From the NCBI GenBank assembly GCA_013002625.1, contig JABDJE010000280.1, forward strand, positions 1 through 20,159: a DNA stretch of 20,159 nucleotides. The letters are read 5' to 3'. Origin of the DNA: Saprospiraceae bacterium. GTDB taxonomy: Bacteria; Bacteroidota; Bacteroidia; Chitinophagales; Saprospiraceae. Below are positions 6,866 through 14,991 of the stretch, piece by piece. The first letter of the stretch is position 1. The number at the start of each line of letters is the position of its first letter. A model generated the notes under the pieces. The model worked only from the letters and a program-made list of their open reading frames with translations, was not told the DNA's origin and searched no databases. The translations under genes and the position numbers were made by a program.

Positions 6866-7370
6866 TCAAATAATACAAAACATTAAAGCAGACTTCCGAA
6901 AATACCTTTTTCAAGAATCATTACATCGGATAGAAAAATGTCTGAATAAACTGACCGCAGAAGAGGTCTGGCATAAACCCAACACACATTCCAACAGCAT
7001 GGGCGTTATTGTTGTGCACCTTATGGGAAATATTACGCAATACATTCATAGTGCGCTGGGTCATGAAAAAGATGTTAGGGATAGGGATTTGGAATTCGTA
7101 AATAACGCAAAGCTGTCAAAGGAAGAGCTCTTTCAGGGCATACGAGAAGTAATTACAAAGGCCTGCTTGATTGTAGATCAACTAACGGTGAATCAAGTAA
7201 CGAAAACATATTTTGTGCAGGGGTTTGAAATGTCTGGCTTATCAATAATGATGCATGTTGTTGAGCACTGCAGCTATCATGTTGGACAGATCACATATTA
7301 CACGAAATTGGTAAAAGATATTGATACCGCCTATTATGGTGGAATGGACTTAAATCAGCTTAATGTGTGA
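6858..7370 (+). CDS. DinB-like four-helix protein (DUF1572-type)
   Basis: A 170-residue, all-helical cytoplasmic protein of the DinB/YfiT superfamily. The three His residues that bind a divalent metal in this fold are at the expected places: H54 in VVHLMGN, and H137 and H141 in HVVEHCSYHVGQI. FxxESLxRIxKCLxxLTxEEVW near the N terminus (residues 18-38) is the first helix pattern of the DUF1572 branch. Some superfamily members are thiol-dependent transferases or stress proteins, but the reaction here is unknown. The ATG at 6858 overlaps the end of comF by 8 bases, so the two share a transcript. The last 11 bases overlap the end of murA on the opposite strand. Confidence 0.83.
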   Translation: MTDQIIQNIKADFRKYLFQESLHRIEKCLNKLTAEEVWHKPNTHSNSMGVIVVHLMGNITQYIHSALGHEKDVRDRDLEFVNNAKLSKEELFQGIREVITKACLIVDQLTVNQVTKTYFVQGFEMSGLSIMMHVVEHCSYHVGQITYYTKLVKDIDTAYYGGMDLNQLNV

Positions 7371-8676
7371 TCCGCTGGATATTTGCACCGAGTGCATTTA
7401 ATCGTTCATCAATTCTTTCATATCCACGATCGATCTGTTGTATATTATCAATCATACTCTGACCATTGGCTGATAGTGCAGCAATGAGGAGTGAAACTCC
7501 GGCACGAATATCCGGAGAGCTCATTTTAATACCACGCAACTGGCTGCTTCTGTTAAGTCCAATAACTGTGGCGCGGTGTGGGTCACATAGGATGATTTGG
7601 GCACCCATTTCTATTAATTTGTCTACAAAGAACAAGCGGCTTTCGAACATTTTCTGATGTATAAGCACACTGCCTTTTGCCTGTGTTGCTACGACAAGAA
7701 TAATGCTGAGTAGGTCAGGTGTAAAGCCGGGCCATGGTGCATCATAGATAGTAAGTATAGAGCCATCGATAAAGTTTTGTATTTCATACTCGTCTTGCTG
7801 GGCAACGATAATATCCTGACCTGAGATTTCCAGATCAATACCCATCTTTTTGAATACGGAAGGAATAATACCCAACATTTCAGGCCGAGTATCCTTTATC
7901 GTTAAGCCGGATTGTGTCATAGCCGCAAGACCGATGAGACTGCCAATTTCAATCATATCAGGCAATATTGTGTGTTCTGTTCCTGACAATGATGAGACGC
8001 CTTGGATTTTTAAAAGGTTAGAGCCTATTCCAGTGATTTGAGCACCCATTCTATTTAGCATAGAGCACAACTGTTGAAGATAGGGCTCACACGCAGCATT
8101 GTAAATAGTGGTTTCGCCATCCGCCAAAACAGCAGCCATAACTATGTTAGCGGTACCTGTCACCGAAATTTCTTCCATGTGAATGTATTTCCCAAGTAGT
8201 TTTTCAGCAGCCAGAAAAAACTCATCGGAGTCTTCATTGTATTCGAATCGTGCACCCAGGGAAATGAACCCATGGAAGTGGGTATCCAATCTACGGCGAC
8301 CAATTTTATCTCCGCCCGGTTTAGGTAGAAAAGCTTTACCAAATCGAGCAAGCAGTGGGCCCAATAACATTACTGATCCTCTGATTTTTTTTGCTTCATT
8401 GAGGTAATCTTTGGATGCGAAAAATTCAAGATCAATATTTTCGGCATTAAAGCAATATTTGTTGGCTTCGAGCTTATCGACACGGACACCAAGGCCCTTC
8501 AGAAGGTTGATGAGTCTGTTTACATCCAGAATGTTAGGTACGTTGGAGATGGTAACATCCTTATCTGTAAGGAGTACGGCGCTTAATATTTGAAGGGCTT
8601 CGTTTTTCGCCCCCTGAGGCGTAATGACGCCACCAAGACGACAATTCCCTTCGACTAAAAATGATTGATTATTCAT
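7360..8676 (-). CDS. murA: UDP-N-acetylglucosamine 1-carboxyvinyltransferase (Asp active-site form)
   Basis: MurA adds enolpyruvate from PEP to UDP-GlcNAc, the first committed step of peptidoglycan synthesis, in the cytoplasm. The 438-residue length is normal. K24 in QGAKNEALQIL matches the invariant Lys22 of E. coli MurA. The active-site loop reads KPGGDKIGRRRLD (119-131), so D123 stands where E. coli has Cys115, the residue alkylated by fosfomycin; R128 matches Arg120. TPDLL in the PWPGFTPDLLS segment supplies the second catalytic Asp. A Cys-to-Asp change at this site keeps activity and gives fosfomycin insensitivity in other bacteria (known for mycobacterial and chlamydial MurA). The ATG at 8676 lies 58 bases after the DUF4290 gene. 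It is probably the last gene of the envelope run that starts at 13375. Confidence 0.96.
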   Translation of the reverse strand: MNNQSFLVEGNCRLGGVITPQGAKNEALQILSAVLLTDKDVTISNVPNILDVNRLINLLKGLGVRVDKLEANKYCFNAENIDLEFFASKDYLNEAKKIRGSVMLLGPLLARFGKAFLPKPGGDKIGRRRLDTHFHGFISLGARFEYNEDSDEFFLAAEKLLGKYIHMEEISVTGTANIVMAAVLADGETTIYNAACEPYLQQLCSMLNRMGAQITGIGSNLLKIQGVSSLSGTEHTILPDMIEIGSLIGLAAMTQSGLTIKDTRPEMLGIIPSVFKKMGIDLEISGQDIIVAQQDEYEIQNFIDGSILTIYDAPWPGFTPDLLSIILVVATQAKGSVLIHQKMFESRLFFVDKLIEMGAQIILCDPHRATVIGLNRSSQLRGIKMSSPDIRAGVSLLIAALSANGQSMIDNIQQIDRGYERIDERLNALGANIQRITH

Positions 8677-8734
8677 GCGAGTGCTTCGTTATCAGCACCA
8701 AATATATTAAAAGAAAGTTTAATATTATAACAAC

Positions 8735-9370
8735 TTATTTACGCCTTCTTCTACGGTTGTTATTCTTGTGGTTGCGTTGCTGGTGGCTGCGCTTTTTCTT
8801 TTTAACTGCGGATGTCAGCAGATCAAGTGAACTGTTTTCGGACACTTCCAACTTTCCATTAGAAAGGACTTTTAGGTCTTCCACTACAATTTCATCACTT
8901 ACATAATGTTCTGGATTCCAGTTTTTATAAGCAAGCTTCATGAATGAAGCAATGTTTTCAACAAAACCCTCTTTGATTGGGCCGTCTTCCATTTCAATGG
9001 CCTTAGCTATAAGTGTACGAATGTGATGTCCGTAATGTCTGTATTCTTTCTCTTTGGTCGGATACTCTACCGGCTCAGGTTTTCTTTTTGCGGACTCGGG
9101 TGATGGTTTTTCACCTGAAGGAGGAAGCACATTGATATCGAATTCTGCGATTCTGAAAAGGTGCGTCCAAAGTTTATTTCTGTAGTCAGCGAGGTTTTTT
9201 GTCTGCGGTGACATCTGTTGCATGAGATCAATAATCTGCTCAGCGAACAGTTGTCTTTCCTTATCATCCTTAATGGTTTTTGCAAACTCTATAAGATTTT
9301 GGATATTTCTTCCATATTCTGGAATGATAAGTAATTCCTTCTGACTGTTGTATTGCATTTGAAAATTCAT
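8735..9370 (-). CDS. DUF4290 domain protein with a basic tail
   Basis: A 211-residue protein of the Bacteroidota-restricted DUF4290 family, whose function is unknown. The N-terminal two thirds are helical and include the family's PEYGRNIQNL (residues 17-26) and YGHHIRTLIAKAIEMEDG (about 113-130) segments. A proline- and charge-rich linker lies at about 82-107. The last 22 residues are almost all basic or polar (13 Lys/Arg), as in nucleic-acid-binding or ribosome-associated tails. No signal peptide or membrane helix is seen, so it should be cytoplasmic. It sits 4 bases after glmS and 58 before murA, and I recall the pairing with murA from other Bacteroidota. This suggests a link to cell-wall precursor supply, but no activity can be assigned. 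Confidence 0.85.
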   Translation of the reverse strand: MNFQMQYNSQKELLIIPEYGRNIQNLIEFAKTIKDDKERQLFAEQIIDLMQQMSPQTKNLADYRNKLWTHLFRIAEFDINVLPPSGEKPSPESAKRKPEPVEYPTKEKEYRHYGHHIRTLIAKAIEMEDGPIKEGFVENIASFMKLAYKNWNPEHYVSDEIVVEDLKVLSNGKLEVSENSSLDLLTSAVKKKKRSHQQRNHKNNNRRRRRK

Positions 9371-9374
9371 ATCT

Positions 9375-11219
9375 CTATTCTACTGTTACTGATTTAGCTA
9401 AATTTCTTGGTTGATCAACATCACACCCTCTCATTACAGCAATATGATAAGCTAATAACTGAAGGGGGATAACTGATAATAATGGTGTAAGCGGTTCTTC
9501 GACCTCAGGGATTTCAATGATGTAATCTGCAAGGTTTTTGATGGTTTCATCGCCTTCTGTTACGATGGCAATAACCAGGCCTTTCCGCGCTTTTACTTCT
9601 TGAATATTACTTACAATTTTTTCGTAAGCACTTTTATTTGTTGCAATTACAATAACAGGCATATACATGTCTATCAAAGCAATTGGACCGTGTTTCATTT
9701 CCGCTGCCGGATAACCTTCAGCGTGAATATAGCTAATTTCTTTTAGCTTGAGTGCGCCTTCAAGCGCAACCGGGAAGTTATATCCACGACCGAGATAAAG
9801 CGCATTTGATGCATTGCGAATCTCTCCGGCTATATATTTTATTTGTTCGTCTTTCGATAAAATCTTCGCAATCTTCGATGGCATATTTTCAAGACCTGTC
9901 AAAAGTTTGCGGAAATAATCCTCTGAAAGCAGGCCTTTGTGGTGGCCCAGGTAAAGAGCCATAAGTGTCAGAACTGTCAACTGACTTGTGAAGGCCTTGG
10001 TTGAGGCAACACCGATTTCTGGTCCAGCATGGGTATAAGATCCGGAATCTGTTTCTCTGGCGATCGTTGAGCCGACAACATTTACAATACCGTAAATGAG
10101 TGCTCCTTTTGTCTTGGCCAATTTTATTGCAGCCAGCGTATCGGCGGTTTCACCGGATTGACTGATCGCAATTATAAAATCATTGGAATTGATAATTGGG
10201 TTACGATACCTGAATTCGCTTGCATACTCGACTTCGGTAGGGATGCGCGCCAATTCTTCGAACAGGTATTCTGCAATAAGTCCAGCATGCCATGATGTCC
10301 CACAAGCCATAATTACAATCCTGTTCGATTGTGCAATACGATTTATATGAGGTGCCATTCCACCGAGCGTTGCCCATCCTTCATTGGCGTTAATGCGGCC
10401 TCGCATACTTTCAGCAACCGATACAGGTTGTTGAAATATTTCTTTGAGCATATAATGCGGATAACCCGCTTTCTCCAACTCATCTATTTTTAAGTCAAGT
10501 TTCTGGACCGTAGGATCTGATACCTTATTGGTAAGCGTTCGAATTTCGTAATCTCCATTTCGATGTGCGGTGATAATTTCACCATCTTCGAGGTACACCA
10601 CTTTGTTCGTATACTGGATAAGTGGAGAGGCATCTGAAGCCAGAAACATTTCATCATCACCAATACCAAATACCAGCGGACTGGAAAGTTTGGCACCCAC
10701 TATTTTATCCGGGGTTTCTTTGTCAATGACCACTATGGCATAAGCGCCAACAACCTTGTTCAAGGCCAACCTTACAGCTTCTTCAAGCTCCAGGTTATTC
10801 GTGGATTGAATTTCTTCAATAAGATGCACCAACACTTCGGTGTCTGTGTCAGTGCTAAAGCTGTGTCCAAGCTCCTTGAGAGCTTCTTTAATGGAAGCAT
10901 AGTTTTCAATAATACCATTATGTATTAATGCCAGTCGGCCATTTCCGGAGACATGGGGGTGGGCATTAATATCATTGGGAACACCATGAGTGGCCCAACG
11001 GGTATGCGCAATGCCTATTGAGGCATACAGTTTGTCTTGATGATCGTTTGCATAATTTTCAAGGTCAGATACGCGACCTTGTTTTTTTATAACCTGAATC
11101 CCACCATTAAGCAGGGCAACACCGGCGCTGTCATAGCCCCGATACTCAAGTCTCTTTAGTCCTTCGATTAGAATTGGGTACGCTTCTTTTTGACCCAGAT
11201 ATGCTACAATTCCACACAT
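9375..11219 (-). CDS. glmS: Glutamine--fructose-6-phosphate aminotransferase (isomerizing)
   Basis: GlmS turns fructose-6-phosphate and glutamine into glucosamine-6-phosphate, the entry step to UDP-GlcNAc for peptidoglycan and lipopolysaccharide. At 614 residues it has the standard length. The N-terminal glutaminase domain begins MCGIVAYLG with the nucleophile Cys2, and has HTRWATHG at 72-79 and the NG-containing HNGIIENY block at 100-107. The two SIS sugar-isomerase domains carry CGTS (306-309), SQSGETADT (353-361), E495 in KLKEISY and HGPIALI (510-516). The canonical C-terminal tail DQPRNLAKSVTVE closes the glutaminase channel. Five bases separate it from the DUF4270 gene upstream and four from DUF4290 downstream, so it is in mid-operon. 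There is no room for a glmS ribozyme leader. Confidence 0.98.
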   Translation of the reverse strand: MCGIVAYLGQKEAYPILIEGLKRLEYRGYDSAGVALLNGGIQVIKKQGRVSDLENYANDHQDKLYASIGIAHTRWATHGVPNDINAHPHVSGNGRLALIHNGIIENYASIKEALKELGHSFSTDTDTEVLVHLIEEIQSTNNLELEEAVRLALNKVVGAYAIVVIDKETPDKIVGAKLSSPLVFGIGDDEMFLASDASPLIQYTNKVVYLEDGEIITAHRNGDYEIRTLTNKVSDPTVQKLDLKIDELEKAGYPHYMLKEIFQQPVSVAESMRGRINANEGWATLGGMAPHINRIAQSNRIVIMACGTSWHAGLIAEYLFEELARIPTEVEYASEFRYRNPIINSNDFIIAISQSGETADTLAAIKLAKTKGALIYGIVNVVGSTIARETDSGSYTHAGPEIGVASTKAFTSQLTVLTLMALYLGHHKGLLSEDYFRKLLTGLENMPSKIAKILSKDEQIKYIAGEIRNASNALYLGRGYNFPVALEGALKLKEISYIHAEGYPAAEMKHGPIALIDMYMPVIVIATNKSAYEKIVSNIQEVKARKGLVIAIVTEGDETIKNLADYIIEIPEVEEPLTPLLSVIPLQLLAYHIAVMRGCDVDQPRNLAKSVTVE

Positions 11220-11224
11220 AGATG

Positions 11225-12544
11225 TTACGGCTTTGTTGTTATCAACTTTAGTAATACTGGAAACTCAGGATGTGAAGGCCCGAAAATCTTGGATTGATTT
11301 GGGCGCTCAGACTTGGCGAGTCCAGATAATATTAGCCTTTTATTATCTATTTCTCCGTTAACTATATTTATAACGTGGTTGGTTATGTTTATTTCATATT
11401 TATAGTAAAAATTACCATTATTTTTTTGGACATACTGGAGATTTCCACCAAAAACAAAGTTTAAGAATCGCGTTGACACGTCTTCAATTATAGCCAGCTT
11501 GCCATCTTCAAGAGGGTAGCTTGCCAGTATTTGGTTTATGGGCGCATTGATGTCCAGAGGCTCAGGTACAGTGAATTCAATTACGGCTTTATTCAAGATT
11601 TCATTCGGCAACATGTCTATAAAAGATAAGTCCAATTCAACATTTGGGCCGGCCATCGACTGGAGGTATAAAAACTCATCCTGTCCATCTTGGTCTATAA
11701 CGGCCTCTACTTCAGAGCCCGTGAAATCCTGGTTAAAGAAACTGTGTCGGTATACGCCAAGATCCATGAGGTAAAGTTCCTTCATGGTATCACCTACCGT
11801 ATAATATATTTCGACTATGGCGGAAGCTTCATCCTGCAGGTTTATGCCAAACATGCTGTTTGTTGCATTTGATGATTCAAGAGCAAAGCCTTTGACATAT
11901 TCAATAATGGATGTGTCGGTTTCGTTAATCAAGCTATCTCTTAACACCGGTGACCAGAAGGCGGTATCCATTTTAAATCTTAATTGAGGAATTATCCTAA
12001 CGATTGTATCTGCAATGGGGTTGTAATAACTTATGGAGTCGCGCGCATTTATTCTGGTAGTGATTGTGCTTAAGGGTGTATCATGATAGGCCAACTCAAG
12101 ATCTGAAAACAAGGTGTCCTCAGAAGACTCCAGAATAAATGGATCTACCAATTGGAATAGATTTAATTCATGTACTTCTGTGGTGTCTCCATATGAACCT
12201 ATTGTATCTAGGGGAATAGCCATAACAATCGAATCAATTACGGCATCGTCCAAGTCAGGCAACACACTCAACCGTGTGGCCGAAAAATAAGTCGTTGAGC
12301 TTGAGAGCCCAAATTCAGGAGAATTCAGTGTTCCCACCAAAAAGGTACGGCTATTAAAAGTTGCGCTATTTCTGAATGTAGGTGGCGGGTTCGCAGACAC
12401 TGTTTTACCCGGAATCGCTATAGTATCCGTGTAGTGAATTTCAATATCACCGTCTTCAACAAGATCAGCACCTAATTGAATAGACTCTGTACAAGCTAAT
12501 GCCATAAGGCAAAGGCCAAAAAATAGAAAATAAGATTTCTTCAT
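11225..12544 (-). CDS. DUF4270 family lipoprotein
   Basis: A 439-residue exported lipoprotein of the DUF4270 family, found in Bacteroidota and of unknown function. The signal peptide is clear: basic MKKS, a hydrophobic core, and a lipobox LMALAC with the lipidated Cys at residue 18. The next residues lack the acidic run that marks surface export in some Bacteroidetes, so its membrane side cannot be fixed. The mature part is rich in beta-prone and Thr/Ser residues, with the family's NSATFNSRTFLVGTLNSPEFG region (57-77; only part quoted in motif searches) and no catalytic motif I recognise. It lies between the GT5-like gene (12 bases) and glmS (5 bases). This conserved order suggests a surface or cell-wall role tied to amino-sugar supply. 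Confidence 0.85.
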   Translation of the reverse strand: MKKSYFLFFGLCLMALACTESIQLGADLVEDGDIEIHYTDTIAIPGKTVSANPPPTFRNSATFNSRTFLVGTLNSPEFGLSSSTTYFSATRLSVLPDLDDAVIDSIVMAIPLDTIGSYGDTTEVHELNLFQLVDPFILESSEDTLFSDLELAYHDTPLSTITTRINARDSISYYNPIADTIVRIIPQLRFKMDTAFWSPVLRDSLINETDTSIIEYVKGFALESSNATNSMFGINLQDEASAIVEIYYTVGDTMKELYLMDLGVYRHSFFNQDFTGSEVEAVIDQDGQDEFLYLQSMAGPNVELDLSFIDMLPNEILNKAVIEFTVPEPLDINAPINQILASYPLEDGKLAIIEDVSTRFLNFVFGGNLQYVQKNNGNFYYKYEINITNHVINIVNGEIDNKRLILSGLAKSERPNQSKIFGPSHPEFPVLLKLITTKP

Positions 12545-12556
12545 TTAGCAGATATA

Positions 12557-13375
12557 CTAAGATACTTTTTCAAATAAACCCTTGTAGAAATCTACCATAG
12601 CGGCAGCCATTTCGTTTTCATCCTCAAGGAAATCTAAAGATGGCTTGTTTTCCTCTCCAATGAGGGCTTCTACATCTTTACTTAATGATTTACTTCCTTT
12701 AACGATGGCATCTGCATGTTTAATACCTCCCAATAACAATTTAGCCTTGTTACGGACATTAAAATCAGATAGATCTTCAGGTTCAAGTTGGTTGATTGCT
12801 GCGATTTCAAAAAATCTTTTTGTAAATGTCTTCTCATAACTGTTGTCATAAGCAGAATATACAATTGAAGATTGTTCAAAAATCGGGTCATTCTTGTATA
12901 CGGTCTTCAAATAAAAAGGGACCAAACTTGTCATCCAACCATGACAGTGAATGATATCTGGTGGCCATCCAAACTTCTTGACCGTTTCAATGACACCTTT
13001 ACAGAAGAATACCATACGTTCCTGGTTGTCTTCGAATGGTTTTTCATCCTCACCACCAAAAACAAACTTTCTCTTAAAGAATTCTTCGTTATCTAAAAAA
13101 TATACCTGTAATCGTGCGCCGGGCAGCGAGGCTACTTTGATGATTAATGGAAAGTCATCATCATCTACAATGATGTTCATTCCAGATAGACGAACGACCT
13201 CATGTAATCTGTGGCGTCTTTCGTTGATGCTACCATACTTTGGCATTAATACCCGAACTTCCATACCCTTTCCTTGCGTGAAAGGAGCAAGTTTTCTAAC
13301 TACTGCAGATATTTCGGAGACCGTTGTATAAGGATTCATCTCCTGGGTAACAAACAATACTCTCTTCTTACTCAT
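12557..13375 (-). CDS. Starch/glycogen-synthase-like half protein (GT5 N-terminal domain only)
   Basis: A 272-residue protein matching the N-terminal Rossmann-like domain of family GT5 glycogen/starch synthases. RVLFVTQEMNPY (5-16) is the first strand and loop, and DIIHCHGWMTSLVPFYLKT (140-158) matches the DVVHxHDWH region. It differs from active GlgA in three ways. The N-terminal K-T-G-G-L motif that binds the nucleotide sugar is replaced by T17-T18-V19-S20. The Asp of HxHDW is G146. The C-terminal GT domain, with the other half of the active site, is missing, so it is about half of the usual 480 residues. No frameshift is seen and the frame ends cleanly just ahead of the lipoprotein gene, so it looks like a preserved short form. 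It is commonly annotated as glycogen synthase, but synthase activity is doubtful. It is the first gene of the run. Confidence 0.8.
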   Translation of the reverse strand: MSKKRVLFVTQEMNPYTTVSEISAVVRKLAPFTQGKGMEVRVLMPKYGSINERRHRLHEVVRLSGMNIIVDDDDFPLIIKVASLPGARLQVYFLDNEEFFKRKFVFGGEDEKPFEDNQERMVFFCKGVIETVKKFGWPPDIIHCHGWMTSLVPFYLKTVYKNDPIFEQSSIVYSAYDNSYEKTFTKRFFEIAAINQLEPEDLSDFNVRNKAKLLLGGIKHADAIVKGSKSLSKDVEALIGEENKPSLDFLEDENEMAAAMVDFYKGLFEKVS

Positions 13376-13406
13376 TCTTGTATTTTTGACTCCCGTAAAA
13401 GGTGTG

Positions 13407-13414
13407 CAAAGATA
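13407..13414 (-). promoter_or_regulatory. Probable -7 element for the envelope operon
   Basis: Read on the minus strand this is TATCTTTG, a full match to the Bacteroidota -7 consensus TAnnTTTG. It lies 31 bases upstream of the ATG at 13375, a normal distance for a short leader. I could not find a good TTTG -33 element at 19-22 bases upstream, so the call rests on one motif and its position. Confidence 0.5.
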
Positions 13415-13480
13415 CTTAAAATATTTATAAGAATCCTATTGCTAAGAGGCAAAACACTATGATAATCAGTTAAATAGCCC

Positions 13481-14881
13481 TTAAGAGCTCGAAACCAATT
13501 GCATTAATGTAGCACAAATAATAGCCCCATAAGTGCCTAAGGCATAGCCCAGTACAGCCATCAATACTCCAACAGGGGCCAGGCTGGTGCTAAACGCAGA
13601 GGCGACAACCGGAGCGGAAGCGGCACCACCAACGTTGGCCTGACTTCCTACTGCTACGAAAAAGAATGGGGCTTTAATCAACTTCCCTACTACCAATAAT
13701 AATATTACATGTACCAACATCCAACAAATACCAATAGCAAATAATCCAAGGTTATTGAAGACTTCACCCAGATTCATTTTCATACCTATTGTTGCAACGA
13801 GTATATAGATGAATATCGATCCCCATCGAGAAGCACCAACACCTTCAAGCTTACGGGCCTTTGTCAACGCAAGCGTCATACCAACAGTTGTCGAGATGAC
13901 GATCAACCAGAAAAAGTGAGACATCAGGGAGTTTAATCGAATGGCAGTCAATTGCTCCTTGAAGGATTTCATCAAAGGTGTAATCACATCTGCACCCCAA
14001 TGAGAGAGACTAACCGTACCAAAAGCCACAGCCATCAAAACAAATAAGGATGTGGTGGTTGGCATTTCCATAATACTGGCACGATAGTCAGCAACACGTT
14101 GCTTTAGATCCTCGATGGCACTGTTATCAGCTTTTAACCAGCCATCTATTTTATCTGAAATATTTGCCCCGTAAAGTAAGAAGCCCATCCAGATATTGGC
14201 AACGACTACATCAACGACGATCATCGTTCCAAACAGATTATCTTTCACCTCAAAAATTTCTTTCATCGCGGTCTGGTTCGCACCACCACCAATCCAACTA
14301 CCGGCAACCGTGGAAAGGCCACGCCAGATGTCATCGGGAGAACCCGCAATGACGTCCGGAAACAGATACGATACAATTATAAGCGCAACAGGACCACCAA
14401 TGATAATACCTATTGTGGCCGTGAAGAACATAATCAATGCCTTGGACCCTAATCCCATTAAGCCTTTGAAATCAATACCCAGGCAGAGCAAGACCAAACT
14501 AGCAGGCAGCAAGTAACGGGAAGCGACAAAATATAGTTGCGAATGTTCTTGCACGGCTTTATACTCCGCTTCAGGAACACCATTGTCCGCAAGGAAGTTT
14601 GTGATATTATCATAACTTAATCCATTGGGCAGCGTAAGGCTATATTGCTGTAATAAATCATACAGTCCTTCGCCATACCAGTGTGGCGCAATCAAGCCCA
14701 GGGGCCAGTTTAAAATTGCTGGGATAAAATAGGCAAGCAAGAGCCCTGGCACATAGGTGTAAAACTTTTTCCAACCCGGTGTTTTAAGGGAAGAGGTATA
14801 AAATATAGATGCTAAAACGATCAGTAGAATACCGAGGACAATAGCATCATTGGTGAAAAAAGGGGCAATTGCAAGATTCAT
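13481..14881 (-). CDS. DUF819 family multi-pass membrane protein
   Basis: A 466-residue inner-membrane protein with about 12 hydrophobic segments. Family traits are QLYFVASRYLLPASLVLLCL (around 115-134), AGSWIGGGANQTAMKEIF, and VGGAASAPVVASAF near the C terminus. Its fold suggests a secondary transporter, but the substrate is not known. The reading frame can be extended to a TTG at 14947, adding 22 residues, but MNLAIAPFFTNDAIVLG from the ATG at 14881 begins just before the first membrane helix as expected, and the longer form would run into the deoC promoter region. I therefore use 14881. It is transcribed away from deoC across 110 bases. I see no terminator after its stop. Confidence 0.85.
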   Translation of the reverse strand: MNLAIAPFFTNDAIVLGILLIVLASIFYTSSLKTPGWKKFYTYVPGLLLAYFIPAILNWPLGLIAPHWYGEGLYDLLQQYSLTLPNGLSYDNITNFLADNGVPEAEYKAVQEHSQLYFVASRYLLPASLVLLCLGIDFKGLMGLGSKALIMFFTATIGIIIGGPVALIIVSYLFPDVIAGSPDDIWRGLSTVAGSWIGGGANQTAMKEIFEVKDNLFGTMIVVDVVVANIWMGFLLYGANISDKIDGWLKADNSAIEDLKQRVADYRASIMEMPTTTSLFVLMAVAFGTVSLSHWGADVITPLMKSFKEQLTAIRLNSLMSHFFWLIVISTTVGMTLALTKARKLEGVGASRWGSIFIYILVATIGMKMNLGEVFNNLGLFAIGICWMLVHVILLLVVGKLIKAPFFFVAVGSQANVGGAASAPVVASAFSTSLAPVGVLMAVLGYALGTYGAIICATLMQLVSSS

Positions 14882-14991
14882 ATACAAAAGATTGAGGCGG
14901 AAATTAAGAAAAATTCTCAATAGCGAAGGTGCCTTCAAAAAGAACAATAGCCCCTAATCTTAATTACATTTATTATAAAATTGGAATCTAT

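Noticed and set aside
11220..11224. Possible glmS ribozyme ahead of glmS
   Set aside because: Only five bases separate glmS from the upstream gene, and the ribozyme is a feature of Gram-positive glmS leaders.
12951..13331. 126-residue frame opposite the GT5-like gene
   Set aside because: Low-complexity Ser/Thr-rich translation, no start context, and complete overlap with a supported gene.
12557..13375. Frameshifted or truncated full-length glgA
   Set aside because: The frame ends cleanly 12 bases before the lipoprotein gene and no remnant of the second GT domain lies in the other frames there.
14925..14936. Short inverted repeat GAAGG-TG-CCTTC between the DUF819 gene and deoC
   Set aside because: Only five pairs with a two-base centre, and no T tract; expected by chance.
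14882..14947. TTG-initiated extension of the DUF819 protein
   Set aside because: The ATG at 14881 begins just before the first membrane helix, and the extension would overlap the deoC upstream region.
14929..14991. GTG-initiated extension of deoC
   Set aside because: The extra 21 residues have no aldolase match, and the ATG at 14992 gives the normal N terminus.
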